DNA from: Sinomonas susongensis
GTDB taxonomy: Bacteria; Actinomycetota; Actinomycetes; Actinomycetales; Micrococcaceae
Direction of reading: 5' to 3'
Length of the DNA stretch: 64,000 nucleotides
NCBI RefSeq assembly: GCF_005877005.1
Contig: NZ_SSNH01000002.1
Coordinates: 372,001-436,000 of the forward strand
Position numbers and translations under genes: made by a program. Under the pieces are notes generated by a model. It was not told where the DNA came from and did not search any database. It was given only the letters and a program-made list of their open reading frames with translations. Shown piece by piece: positions 36,001 through 44,427 of this stretch (position 1 is the stretch's first letter; the number at the start of each line of letters is the position of its first letter).

Positions 36001-36165
36001 CACGGCACCATTGCCGAGGTAGTAGTCGTCGGCGCGCAAGCGGTCGGACTCGACATACCGGCGCGCGGCCGCGCCGTCACCGCGGAACAGTGTCACGCCG
36101 CCCTTCACGCCCGCCTCCCTCACCTCTGTGAGAGACAGGTGCGCAGCGCCTACCGGCGGTAGCAT
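33061..36165 (-). CDS. MobF-type relaxase-helicase (TrwC/TraI-like)
   Basis: A 1034-residue protein with a TrwC relaxase domain: Tyr pair in RADDYYLGNG (48-49), the three-His metal site in HRHIHLQFG (187-195) and the PKSLSI stretch (117-122). An SF1 RecD-like helicase follows, with Walker A GAAGAGKTT (about residue 487), VVDEAGMLDQD and GDRAQLPAVG. This enzyme nicks the element at its oriT and unwinds the strand for transfer. It is full length, so the right half of the island is or was mobilizable. No coupling protein or type IV secretion gene accompanies it here; the TraG-like gene at 11892 belongs to another element. The upstream region may hold oriT. Confidence 0.95.
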   Translation of the reverse strand: MLPPVGAAHLSLTEVREAGVKGGVTLFRGDGAAARRYVESDRLRADDYYLGNGAVAEFVQLDRDGDVTAIRELAPEAYAGWVDWVHPVTGEHLGIPRRAGEGRLGSPRFAEMVVNAPKSLSIAAALHPGVSAALDVAQRDAAAEIRRWLARHSVTRVGVRGAQEVVPVEELHTVAVAHRTSRAGDPHRHIHLQFGARVRAGDAWRALDTAALFAQQGAIRALGTAVIAAHPVLAGVLDRHGLTLDPVTGEVAELRPFSAVMSKRAAQVERNLDRLSAAWEAAHPGVTPGPVVAARLQAKAWAHERPAKKPASLVEEAAWVAELRQAGYDPATLTRPARPTVVALEDLSIEKIAARALDRCAARASAWTMHTVTEHITHLVTEHGVQAAGDELREFVGLATRLALEDCFSLLPPGERAREHVAHLTSVRVVGAETRLRDLLAARADAEPERPDLGHLAQADGLDPDQRAAAAAVASADPLVVVEGAAGAGKTTMLAAAIAASERDGRRVRVLAPTKKAAQVVAEELGVPADSVAALVHAHGWRWNDDGVWTRLARGAIDPETGRSYDGPSTAARIDRGERIVVDEAGMLDQDGALALFTVARESGASVALVGDRAQLPAVGRGGVLDMAAQLRGRIWQMTSVHRFADPAYADLTLAIRDGHDPGAVFDQLAVLGLVRIHASKTDAQAHIAGTARDGEAITVATVEEATALNERIRARLVEQGIVDDARTATGSDGLSIGAGDLVQTRRNDARLGVANRQTWTVQQVDADGSLWAREAGTGRRHSTSVHLPAGYVAEHAHLSYAATAYGVQGTTVAASHTLLTDQTSAAAVYVGMTRGRQTNLLHVVAENPADAREQFVSAMERERADRGLAVAGERAAEAVRGLVDVGRAGRIRDEILALTTRAEAAERRATQWGHVADLLASTGTRRPTPSPREERLAAMARVFGVEQVRRAAARYEHINPDREARRWTKAAQDARTEAEALRSLNPRDAVTRIQRTRATEAQKVAARKAQQAEAEHPTMRARAPGREASGQGL

Positions 36166-36637
36166 GCGTCCATTCAGAAGAAGTTTCTCGGGAAGGGGGA
36201 ACGTGTTCGGCAGGCACCAGACGTCAGCACAGCGTGATCACGACGACGTCCACCACGACCCTGTGTGCTGATCCGGGCGCTCTTCGGATGTTTCGATTGA
36301 GGTACCTCAGGGTGTATATGGCGTCGCATTATCTGCTCGAAAACGAGCACATAGGCGGGCCTGCGAATCCAGCATTCCCACCGCGATCACCACATGAGAG
36401 TCCGAGTGCTGGCCGCCCTCTGGGCCCCAGCACGCCCAGCTAGACCGAGGACTTCGACCTTTGAGCCTCCGCCAAAAAACGAGTACAGGCGAGTGTAGCC
36501 CGGGACTGCGGCGGTTTGGGAGAGTATGAAGGCTGACACGTGGAGGCCAGTTCAAAGGGGGCAGCAAATGTTTCTCAGTTCGTCAAGGGGCTCCGGTGGC
36601 CCACCATTTCCTGAGCTCGCCACCGTCTGGGGCTGAC
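36166..36637. other. Candidate transfer origin region upstream of relaxase
   Basis: This 472-bp region lies directly upstream of the relaxase gene, where MobF oriT sites often occur. It contains a 12-bp perfect palindrome TGAGGTACCTCA (36298-36309) and, 24 bp later, a hairpin TGCTCG-AAAA-CGAGCA (36334-36349). Local AT content is higher than in the flanking genes. A nic site cannot be assigned by eye. Confidence 0.45.
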
Positions 36638-37210
36638 ATGAGCGTCATGATCGTGGGCAAGGACCACGTTGACCTGCTGGTCACGGCCTTCATGACCATC
36701 CACCACTCCAAAGAGGCCCGAAAGGCGCAGGCGCGGATGGGAGACAATTACGGTCGGGGATTCATGGTGCAGAACCTCAATAGCTGGAACTACTGCCACC
36801 CAGAAGACAAGCGCACGAAGGTCCCCGAGTACCACTGGGACCCGGTGACGGAGTTCGTCGACGCCTGGTGGGAGCACGATGTCATCCCAGGGCACTACAT
36901 GGTTCAGCTCCTCAAGGCGGTCGACTGGTACGAAGACCAGTCGAGCGAGCACCCCGAGTGGGACGAGAGCGAAAACGGAATTCGCAAGATATGCCGGGCA
37001 CTCCGTGCGGTCTGCGCAGACACGTGCTTGGATAAATACCTCGACTGGCCCAAGGACGAGCGCCCCGAGGACGGGGGCAGGCTGACATGGAGGGGTTGGA
37101 ACCTCGCAGCATGGCACTGGACCCGCGAGCACGGGTTCAGGGAGCCGCCAAAGGACGACTTCGAGGCGATTGTGGAGTATCTGGACCCTGACCCTTGGGG
37201 CAGGGTATAG
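36638..37210 (+). CDS. Hypothetical protein (190 aa)
   Basis: Start chosen at ATG 36638 (MSVMIVGKDHVDLLVTAFMT); a GTG at 36596 is also in frame. The protein is soluble and rich in Trp, Asp and His (WNYCHPEDKRTKVPEYHWDP), with a helical C-terminal half. I know of no named domain. It is the only rightward gene in this part of the island and is divergent from the relaxase gene. Confidence 0.65.
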   Translation: MSVMIVGKDHVDLLVTAFMTIHHSKEARKAQARMGDNYGRGFMVQNLNSWNYCHPEDKRTKVPEYHWDPVTEFVDAWWEHDVIPGHYMVQLLKAVDWYEDQSSEHPEWDESENGIRKICRALRAVCADTCLDKYLDWPKDERPEDGGRLTWRGWNLAAWHWTREHGFREPPKDDFEAIVEYLDPDPWGRV

Positions 37211-37464
37211 ATGAACGGCGCATGAGATCGCTCCTACTCGCAGGCCCAGCTTGGTGGTATGCGACGGTTCCTCGTTGCGGTTCTCGGCCATGTTCCCGAG
37301 CCGCTGCGGTCGACGGATGTGGTCCCCAAAGCGACCACCCGTATCTATCCGCTGCCCGACCGCCTGCCGACCTAGGACGAGCTGCCCCTCCACGACGACT
37401 GCCTGGGGCCAATCACACACATTGACCTGATCGAATATCGGTCGCGGCAGGAAGGGGTGCGGCG

Positions 37465-38316
37465 TCAGCCGTCCTGACGGAGGCCTTCGAACGGGACGTC
37501 GCACTGAGGAGCTGAAGGGCGCGCGGCCCACTCTTCTATCTCGACCTGCGGAATCTGCCACTGCCGTCCCCGGAATCTGTTGGCAGGCCATGCGACATTG
37601 TCGTCTCTAGCCACGATCGAATCCTCAAGCCAAGGCGCGTCGAACCCCGCCTCGGCAAGCGCTGCCCTCAGGGCTGCATCCAGTGATTCGAGCCATTCCT
37701 GCAACTCCTCCACGGTGAAGCCACCGACTGTCACCTGGTGCTTCGACACGCTGAACGACGCATGGAGTGCCATGGGTTCGTCGTTGTACCGCCTCCTCGC
37801 ACTCTCCTCTTCATCCGGAGATGAGAGTCTCGCGATGAGGATCGCGTCGTCCATCGCCCGCCGGTGGTACTCGGTCTCCACCAGCTCACTGATCGATGAT
37901 CCGCCCTCTTCGTCCCAATGCTCCATGACATTGCGGAGCAGGGTGATTGCCTTCCCGCCTGGCACCGCAGGCTTCAAGCCTGCAGGGAGCCTGTCGTGGG
38001 CACGCAGCGCGTTCCTCAACGCCACGAACAGGAACTGGTGCTCAGCAGCGACCTGCATGCTCAAAGCCACTGTGGGGACACGGAACGGCCGTTGTGGGTC
38101 GAACGGCGGCTGGTCATCGAGGCTGTCGCGCCATCTTTGAGCGAGCAGGGGCTCCTTGTGGCCCTCAAGGTCTGCACGCATCGACGCGTCGAAGTACGCC
38201 GCATAGAGCTCGGCGGCAGCGTGCTCGAACCGCGCGCCCTGCATGCGCGCGGCCTCCGTCCATTGCAGGCCGCCGCGCCAGACGATGTGGTCTTCTTGCT
38301 TCCGCGCCTTGCCCAT
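37465..38316 (-). CDS. Hypothetical protein with HEPN-like RNxxxH motif (283 aa)
   Basis: A helical 283-residue soluble protein beginning MGKARKQEDHIVWRGGLQWT. RNVMEH (R128-x4-H133) fits the HEPN R-x4-6-H motif and follows a helix (GKAITLLRNVMEHWDE), as it does in HEPN-type proteins. A shorter RNALRAH occurs at 101-107. The C-terminal 60 residues are Trp-rich. It lies 70 bp downstream of the patatin gene on the same strand and may be the last gene of that operon or an independent cargo gene. An RNase function is only inferred. Confidence 0.68.
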   Translation of the reverse strand: MGKARKQEDHIVWRGGLQWTEAARMQGARFEHAAAELYAAYFDASMRADLEGHKEPLLAQRWRDSLDDQPPFDPQRPFRVPTVALSMQVAAEHQFLFVALRNALRAHDRLPAGLKPAVPGGKAITLLRNVMEHWDEEGGSSISELVETEYHRRAMDDAILIARLSSPDEEESARRRYNDEPMALHASFSVSKHQVTVGGFTVEELQEWLESLDAALRAALAEAGFDAPWLEDSIVARDDNVAWPANRFRGRQWQIPQVEIEEWAARPSAPQCDVPFEGLRQDG

Positions 38317-38386
38317 GCCCTGATGCTGTCACGTTCTGTGTGAAAATACCCCCCTCCCGCCTACGGGTTGTGCCCTCTCTCTGAAA

Positions 38387-39460
38387 TCAGCGCAAGTTCG
38401 GAGCGTGCTGTGCGATCACCAGTCTCGTCAGTTGCTCGCCTCGAATCGTTATTGCGTCGAACATCGCATCAGACATGGCCGCAAAGTCTGTCGGGCAGCG
38501 GCGGGCGACGTCACGCGGCACGAGGTCGGCGAGCGGGCGCACCAAATGGTCGCGCATCCCGAGGTACACGTGGACGAAACCGTCGAGTCCATTTCCGGCG
38601 GCGAGGTTCAGGAGGGCCCGTCCGGAGTCTTGGACACGCCCGTGCGAGATCGTCAGCGTCTGCCTCAACCGGTTCATCAGGTACTGCGCGGGCTTTGCCG
38701 TCTCTCGTCCGCGACCGGAGTCAACTGCGATCACATAGTCGAGGTCGTATACATGGGCCGTGTGCTTCGACGACCGCCCAGGAAGCAGTGGTGTGATTCC
38801 GAGGTTGTCGTAGACACCCCCGTCGGTCATCGAAAGGCGTTGAACTGTCCTGCTGCCGGTGTCGAATGCCTCGAACGTGTAGTTGCGTACTAGTGCCGGC
38901 AGGAGTGCGGGGAAGGCTGCTGATGCCGCTACCGCGTCGGCGACCGGAACGGCGTCGGTGATCCGACCGTATGGTGAGCTGGAAGAAACACGGCTGCCGA
39001 ACCGGACCGCGTTCGCCGTGGCTAGGTCCGTGGCGGAAATGATCGCGTCGAGGTTGGGGTGGGTGACCTCATTCATCAGTCGCTGCCCAAAGTCTCGATG
39101 CTTGACCGCTTGGACTAGGGATTCCGTCCGGCTGAAGCTTCGCCCGGTGCCGATGTTCCTCCAGCTTGCTGCGGTCCGGATTGTCCGGGCTGCGTGAGCG
39201 AGCGAGAGCGTCCGTTTCAGCAGTTCTCGCTGCAGCCCTTGACGTAGGATCTTCGTCACGGTGTCGTCGAAATCGGCGAATTGCTCCGGTCCGTAGGCCC
39301 ACATGGCTGTGAGCAGACTGCCCCCGCTGATGCCAGAGACGACTCGGACGTGGCGGAGCAGGTCGCGGTCGTGCAGGGCGCGCATCGCGCCGAGGCCGAA
39401 CGCCGTGGCTCGGAATCCTCCACCGGAGAGGGCAAGGCCAATTCGTGGTTCCCGGGTCAT
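38387..39460 (-). CDS. Patatin-like phospholipase (candidate membrane-attacking effector)
   Basis: A 357-residue patatin-fold lipase. The oxyanion motif is GGGFR (13-17), the nucleophile elbow GISGG gives Ser45, and the catalytic Asp is in TDGGVYDNLG (Asp213). All catalytic parts are present. In CBASS systems patatin-like CapV/CapE effectors degrade membrane phospholipids after activation. Here the ATG overlaps the stop of the E2-E1-JAB fusion gene (ATGA), so the lipase is made together with a ubiquitin-like conjugation machine. No nucleotidyltransferase is seen nearby, so a different activation route is likely. Confidence 0.93.
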   Translation of the reverse strand: MTREPRIGLALSGGGFRATAFGLGAMRALHDRDLLRHVRVVSGISGGSLLTAMWAYGPEQFADFDDTVTKILRQGLQRELLKRTLSLAHAARTIRTAASWRNIGTGRSFSRTESLVQAVKHRDFGQRLMNEVTHPNLDAIISATDLATANAVRFGSRVSSSSPYGRITDAVPVADAVAASAAFPALLPALVRNYTFEAFDTGSRTVQRLSMTDGGVYDNLGITPLLPGRSSKHTAHVYDLDYVIAVDSGRGRETAKPAQYLMNRLRQTLTISHGRVQDSGRALLNLAAGNGLDGFVHVYLGMRDHLVRPLADLVPRDVARRCPTDFAAMSDAMFDAITIRGEQLTRLVIAQHAPNLR

Positions 39461-41904
39461 CCCTGCGTCCTGTTCCTCCGCTGCGAGCCAGTGGCATAGC
39501 CGAAACCGCCGGGGTAGAACTTGATGCCAGCGGGCATCCCGAGAGCCGTGCTTTCGGTCGGCCTAGGCATGCCCTGGTCCACGATTTCGGCGTACAGGGC
39601 CGGTTCTGCGTCCGAATCGACGAACCCCGTCCATTCGCCGTTGTCTCCGGCGAGGATGAGCATGATTGCCCTTGCGCCGCCGGTGAAGGTGAGGATCTCT
39701 GCAATGCCGTTCTCGTCGGTCTCGCTCGGGCGCGCTTTCCCGTATGGATGGGTGTGCCATATGCCGATGAATCCGGTTGCCCCGCCGGACCGATTTCTGT
39801 AGTAGTCGACGGTTTCCTGGGTGCCGGCGGTCCCGTGCTGGAAGTAGAGGGAGGAAAGACGGCTGTCTGGCGGTGGGCCTACTGCGGCGTCGATGAATAC
39901 GATGCGGGTGGCCTCGTCGATTCGGCCGAGAAGCATTCCGCCTGTCTCGACGTTCCTGTTGCGCACTCGGGCACCTCGCCGGGCTTCGGAGCGCATCTCC
40001 GCCACGGCTGCTGCAGAGACTCGAATCTGGTATGTGCCGGACTGGTCCTTTACAGCCCAGTCTGGCTCCCATCGCAGGACGCTCACGGCGGGCGGTGTCG
40101 TCGACGGCAGCCTGACGGCTGCGGCGGCGAGTTGCGCCGGCGTCGTGGCAAGCGCGGCAAGCGCCGCGTCAAGCATCATGGTCGCCAGCGCGGTCACCTC
40201 GTGGAACGAACCGACAAATGTTGGCGAGGAACAACCCGGCTCCGGGAAGAACAGGTCCGTGCGCGGCTCCGCTGGGAAGAGGTCATCGAGGACATCACGC
40301 CACTCCCGGAGCCCTTCGCTTTGAGCTCGAACTGCGGCCCTGCGGAGGACATCGGCCCCGCCGGCGGTTGCGCTTCTCGGAGACACGGCGACGACTCCGC
40401 GTTTCGCCTCGTGCCCGATCAGTACTGTCACGAGGTCAGGCCATGACCCCATGGCATCGGCGGCGCGAGCTCGCTCGATCGCAGAGCGGACACCGGCATC
40501 GGCGGTCGCGTCGATGATGAGGTCGTATCCGACGACAGCAGTGGAGCCAGCTATTTCGTCGATCGCGTTCGCGACGGCGGGCTCGACGCTTAGACCGCGG
40601 CGGATTCGGCTGAGGCGCGCCGAGAGTGCCTCAGCCTTCGGCGCCCCGATGTCGGCGTCCGAGTAGGCCTGGCGGACGAGAAGGCCCGGGGTGACCAGTC
40701 CGCTGTCGACAACCTTGAGTGACGCAGCTCCGGCGCGGACGACGGATTCGGCGATCGGAGCGCCGAGAGCACCGCAGCCGAGAATGAGCACACGCTTGCC
40801 TGCGAGGAACCGGGCGGGCGTAGTCTCGTCGCGACGATGTGTCACTTCGGCGCGGTCCTCGAGCACGCGCATCCATGCAGTCTCCGCGAACCCGAGCCAC
40901 CGGCGCGCCAGATCCATGATCTCGTCAGTGACGTCCGTGAGCACACCGTTGATGGTCTCAGCGAGAATTCGTGCGAGTTGAGACCCGATTTCATCGAGCT
41001 TCCACCCGGAGATGTGAGCAAGGAGCCTGGTACCTTCCAAACGCCTGCTGGGCGTCGCCAGCAGGACGATACTCGCGAAACGGGGGTCGTCATTGTCCGC
41101 TGAGGCGAGGCACCGAAGGTAGCCGTTGATCATGCCGGCTCGGGCAATCCAGCGCAGCAGCTCTTCCTCGGACGCTCCCTGCTCAATCAAACCGCTGATC
41201 AGGGCGGAGGCAGCAGAAGGATATTCGAATCCGATCTGTCCATTGAACAACATGACGGGTGCCACGAAGTACGGCCGGCCGTCAGGGTCGACGTTGATGA
41301 ACTCGTCCGCTAGGACTCGGTCGATGACGGCACTGTAGTCCTGCCATTCAACGACGTCGACGCGGTCGCCTTCGCGCACGCACCAGGCAAGCACGAACTG
41401 GGAGCTGTCCTTGCCCCCATCCCGCCACGGGACTCGATCACCGAGGTCGGGGTGCACGACGAGGGTGCCAGCCTCCTCTGTCTGGTAGGCGACCGGTGGG
41501 TGTAGCGGCTGACCGTCCGGGTCGAGGGTGCCTTCAGCTGCCCGCTGCAGCCACTGCACAAGCCGAGTGATGAAACCGCGCATGCCGTCGGACGGATCCC
41601 ATTCGACGGACGGCGCCGCGTAGATGCACAGGTGGTAGGCCCATTGCACGTGCGCTGTGCCGGCCCAGCGACGATGGCGAACGTTGACCGACGGAACGGT
41701 GAACGGGTACGTGTCCTTTACGGAGATCACGAACTGTTCGCGGTTGCGGAGCGCTATCCCACCGGGCTGACTCGGTATCCCGCTGGTGTCCAGGGAAACG
41801 CGGAAGTTCGTCCACCCGTCGCGCTCGGTAATCGTCAGCAGCTCGACAGCGCCGCCACTGCTTGCTTGGAGAGCGCGGAGCTGTTCCTCCGCTTGCCTGT
41901 TCAC
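39457..41904 (-). CDS. E2-E1-JAB triple-domain ubiquitin-like conjugation protein
   Basis: One 815-residue polypeptide combining three enzymes of a ubiquitin-like pathway. Residues about 1-130 are E2-like with probable catalytic Cys93 (AYHLCIYAAP). Residues about 340-590 are a ThiF/E1 adenylation domain with GCGALG (376-381) and a candidate catalytic Cys558 (PEPGCSSPTF). Residues about 605-800 are a JAB peptidase with a complete JAMM motif: Glu653, His717, His719, Ser727, Asp730. In CBASS the E2-E1 protein (Cap2) and the JAB protein (Cap3) are normally separate. The start is GTG 41904, overlapping the stop of the upstream MBL gene by 4 bp. Confidence 0.92.
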   Translation of the reverse strand: MNRQAEEQLRALQASSGGAVELLTITERDGWTNFRVSLDTSGIPSQPGGIALRNREQFVISVKDTYPFTVPSVNVRHRRWAGTAHVQWAYHLCIYAAPSVEWDPSDGMRGFITRLVQWLQRAAEGTLDPDGQPLHPPVAYQTEEAGTLVVHPDLGDRVPWRDGGKDSSQFVLAWCVREGDRVDVVEWQDYSAVIDRVLADEFINVDPDGRPYFVAPVMLFNGQIGFEYPSAASALISGLIEQGASEEELLRWIARAGMINGYLRCLASADNDDPRFASIVLLATPSRRLEGTRLLAHISGWKLDEIGSQLARILAETINGVLTDVTDEIMDLARRWLGFAETAWMRVLEDRAEVTHRRDETTPARFLAGKRVLILGCGALGAPIAESVVRAGAASLKVVDSGLVTPGLLVRQAYSDADIGAPKAEALSARLSRIRRGLSVEPAVANAIDEIAGSTAVVGYDLIIDATADAGVRSAIERARAADAMGSWPDLVTVLIGHEAKRGVVAVSPRSATAGGADVLRRAAVRAQSEGLREWRDVLDDLFPAEPRTDLFFPEPGCSSPTFVGSFHEVTALATMMLDAALAALATTPAQLAAAAVRLPSTTPPAVSVLRWEPDWAVKDQSGTYQIRVSAAAVAEMRSEARRGARVRNRNVETGGMLLGRIDEATRIVFIDAAVGPPPDSRLSSLYFQHGTAGTQETVDYYRNRSGGATGFIGIWHTHPYGKARPSETDENGIAEILTFTGGARAIMLILAGDNGEWTGFVDSDAEPALYAEIVDQGMPRPTESTALGMPAGIKFYPGGFGYATGSQRRNRTQG

Positions 41905-43208
41905 CCGCCGAAGCCGACCGCGGTTCGCGGAGCACTTTCACCGCCACGGTCAGCGGCGATGCCCTGCTGCACGCGTTCCGGTCCAGTGCGCCGATCCGAC
42001 GCCGCCGCGGATCCGCGGGCCGCTGCAGCGGACTTGGCGACGAGCGTGGCCGCAGCAGCAATCCGGCCAAGACGGCGGGTATCCGACTTGGTCAGGCCAG
42101 TCGCGAGCACAGCGTTGGCGGAAGCTTCCACGAGCTCGTCCCGCACGATCGCCGCTCCCTCTGCCGTGACGCCGAAGACGACCGGGGAAGGTTCATTCAC
42201 GTCCAGCCAGGACATGGTGTTGATCAGCTCGTCGACGATCTCTTCGTAGCGGTTGGCCGCCTTCCGGTGTGGCGGATTCATCCCTGGCTCATCCATTTCC
42301 GGAAACACCGCGCTGCTGCTGATCACGACCGCGTTCGGCCGCTGGTACTTCTGGAAGAAGTCCATGACATCACCTTGATACTCGTCATCGCCTTCGATGG
42401 AGCGCAGGTACATGACGTACTTCGAGCAGTGATGCGGAGCAAGCAGCACATCCCACTCCAAGTACTGAGGACGTTCGTGGTGCTCGCTGTAGGAGAAGAT
42501 CTTGACGATCGTGTCATGAGCAAGGTCACCGAACAGCAGCAGCCTTCCGTCACGCCCAGACTCGTCGGTCAAAGTGACCTGCATTGCCAGCGACGTCTCG
42601 TTGCGTGCCGCAGCCGCATCGGCCGCGAACGGGGCGTGGATGAACGCTTCAAACAGACCAGTGCAGTCGTGGCCGTCGAGCACGCTGATCGAATGCCCGG
42701 GGCCCGACAGGTACTCGGCGGGGAGATCGTTGTACGCGTGCTCAGACTCGCCGTCATAGCCGATGACCACGATGCGGTTGCCGCTTCCAGGATCCCCGTC
42801 GGCCTTCCTTGTCGCCTCGACGCGACGTTCGGCCTCCTCTTGGAAGGCGCGCGCGTCGTCGCAGAGCCCATCACCGTCAGGGTTGTCGGTGTACTCCCGC
42901 CAGAGCCGTGGAGTCGCCCACAGCTCACCGATAGTGACCTTCGAGAGAAGGTCCGCGAACCCAAGACAATGGTCCTTGTCTGCATGTGTAAGAGCAAAAA
43001 CCGAGAGATAGGGCTTGCCATCGACCCTCGGAAGCGACTCTGCAAGTTCGTCGACGACCGGCACTTCCGGCGTGTCATCCTGGTCAGCCTTGGCCATGTC
43101 GTGCAGGTCGATCTGCATGACGACTTCCTCGTTGATCACCAGCGTGGTGCTGTCACCAGTACCAACCGGCCAAAACACCGCTCCGCGCTCGGGCAGTTCC
43201 GTGGTCAT
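41901..43208 (-). CDS. Metallo-beta-lactamase-fold protein with C-terminal Gly-Gly tail
   Basis: A 435-residue protein starting at ATG 43208 after AGGAG. The MBL metal motif HADKDH lies at 75-80, with further ligands in LLFGDLAHD (Asp228) and APHHCSKY (259-260), closest to the ComEC/Rec2-like group of MBL proteins. The last 65 residues are Ala/Arg-rich and low-complexity, ending TAVGFGG. A Gly-Gly end is the form that E1 enzymes adenylate in ubiquitin-like proteins, so this protein could be the conjugated substrate of the next gene. It is the first gene of the operon. Its own activity could be hydrolysis of a nucleotide or nucleic acid. Confidence 0.9.
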   Translation of the reverse strand: MTTELPERGAVFWPVGTGDSTTLVINEEVVMQIDLHDMAKADQDDTPEVPVVDELAESLPRVDGKPYLSVFALTHADKDHCLGFADLLSKVTIGELWATPRLWREYTDNPDGDGLCDDARAFQEEAERRVEATRKADGDPGSGNRIVVIGYDGESEHAYNDLPAEYLSGPGHSISVLDGHDCTGLFEAFIHAPFAADAAAARNETSLAMQVTLTDESGRDGRLLLFGDLAHDTIVKIFSYSEHHERPQYLEWDVLLAPHHCSKYVMYLRSIEGDDEYQGDVMDFFQKYQRPNAVVISSSAVFPEMDEPGMNPPHRKAANRYEEIVDELINTMSWLDVNEPSPVVFGVTAEGAAIVRDELVEASANAVLATGLTKSDTRRLGRIAAAATLVAKSAAAARGSAAASDRRTGPERVQQGIAADRGGESAPRTAVGFGG

Positions 43209-43226
43209 GCGGTCTCCTATACGATT

Positions 43227-43263
43227 CTTCGATTCGAAGCGTGGACAAGACGGATATTATCCG
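43227..43263 (-). promoter_or_regulatory. Two palindromes upstream of the MBL-E2-E1-JAB-patatin operon
   Basis: CTTCGA-T-TCGAAG at 43227-43239 and CGGATA-T-TATCCG at 43251-43263 are perfect 6-1-6 palindromes with starts 24 bp apart. On the minus strand the second contains GATAAT, a -10-like hexamer, about 50 bp upstream of the start. They could be operator sites for the operon. Confidence 0.55.
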
Positions 43264-44402
43264 CAGCCACCGACATTCCCTCCACGAACCAGCGGACGGT
43301 ACAGGCCCATTCACGCAGCACGGACGCGGCACGAGGCATTGTCGCCGCCGTCCGGGAGTGCCGGGACATAGGAGTGGTTCAGCAGCCAGCCAGCGGATGG
43401 GGTATGCAGTCAGCGGATGAGCCCGAAGAGAATAGGTCAGTAGCGGAACCAGATTGTGACCCCGGCGTCGCCGACACGTCAGCCATCGGCCGCAGCCGCC
43501 GCTAGGAGCGCGACGTTCATTCACATCGAGACCCCGGATCACGACACCCACTGACATCGGCGGCGACGCCCCTCGATGTGCAGGGGTGCGGGAAGAGACG
43601 CCGCGGGACCACGAACTCGGACTCACGCACCCTAGAGGATAAGCGCCCCATAGTCCTCACCGATTCTCTAGTGGCTGCCGTGGTCGGTCGCGGATCGGTG
43701 CGCCTGCCCATCGACGAGGTCTGAGCGGGCAACGACGTGGCTCGGCGGCCTCGAGATCGATCTCCATGGCGAGCATGGCCGCAGCAGCTGGTCCAGGGAG
43801 TGGCTTGCCACCCAAGGGCGTGAGTAGAAGAGGCCGCGTGCTTCGGCTTCCGCCGGTGACGGTGTGCGGTCTCAAGGGCGCAGGCCCAAAGGGCGGCCTA
43901 TCGAGGGGTCGGGATGGGTGGGCTGAGCATGTCTGGTGCATGGCGCCGTACCGATCACGATTGCCGGGGAGCGCGTGTGCACCTATCAGCTGGGAGGTGC
44001 CGCCTTGATGGACACCACTAGCCGCAAACGGCGGAACTGGTACGACTTCACCCTGCTGGGATGGCCAGCGGCCGCAGCGCATGCAAGGGTGGAATGCAAC
44101 TGCGCCAGGCTCATAGAGGCCTCCTCAAGGGCCTCGACTCTCGAGGTCCCTGCGCCGCGGCTTCCACACCTAAGCGCCACCGGACATTCCGGCACGAGGT
44201 GGCTGGCGATGCGGCGCGCCGTGCTCCGCCACCCCGACCCTGCCCTGACGCAGTCTGCCGCAGGGCGGGGCGTCCCGCTGTGGCTGACCATCGGCGAACC
44301 GCTCAGCGACCTCCTGGCCGACCACGCCCTGCTAGCCGAGAACGGCACGCGTCGTCAGGAGGTCTCAGAGTTCAGCGGCATCGGGAATAACCCCAGGTCA
44401 CA

Positions 44403-44427
44403 CGGTGGGGCCACCGTGGCCCCACCG
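44403..44427. repeat. 25-bp palindrome, copy 1
   Basis: Perfect 12-bp arms (CGGTGGGGCCAC and its complement) around one base. It is preceded by CCCAGGTCACA. The same layout recurs 404 bp further right with two arm bases changed on both sides. Confidence 0.85.

Noticed and set aside
33061-36165. A 685-codon open frame on the plus strand opposite the MobF relaxase
   Set aside because: It is exactly antisense to a protein with complete relaxase and helicase motifs; its translation has no domains and is rich in Arg, Gly and Val as expected from high-GC antisense frames.
38387-43208. Calling the patatin/E2-E1-JAB operon a standard type II CBASS
   Set aside because: No cGAS-like nucleotidyltransferase is found nearby, and the first gene is an MBL-fold protein; the E2-E1 and JAB parts are fused rather than separate.
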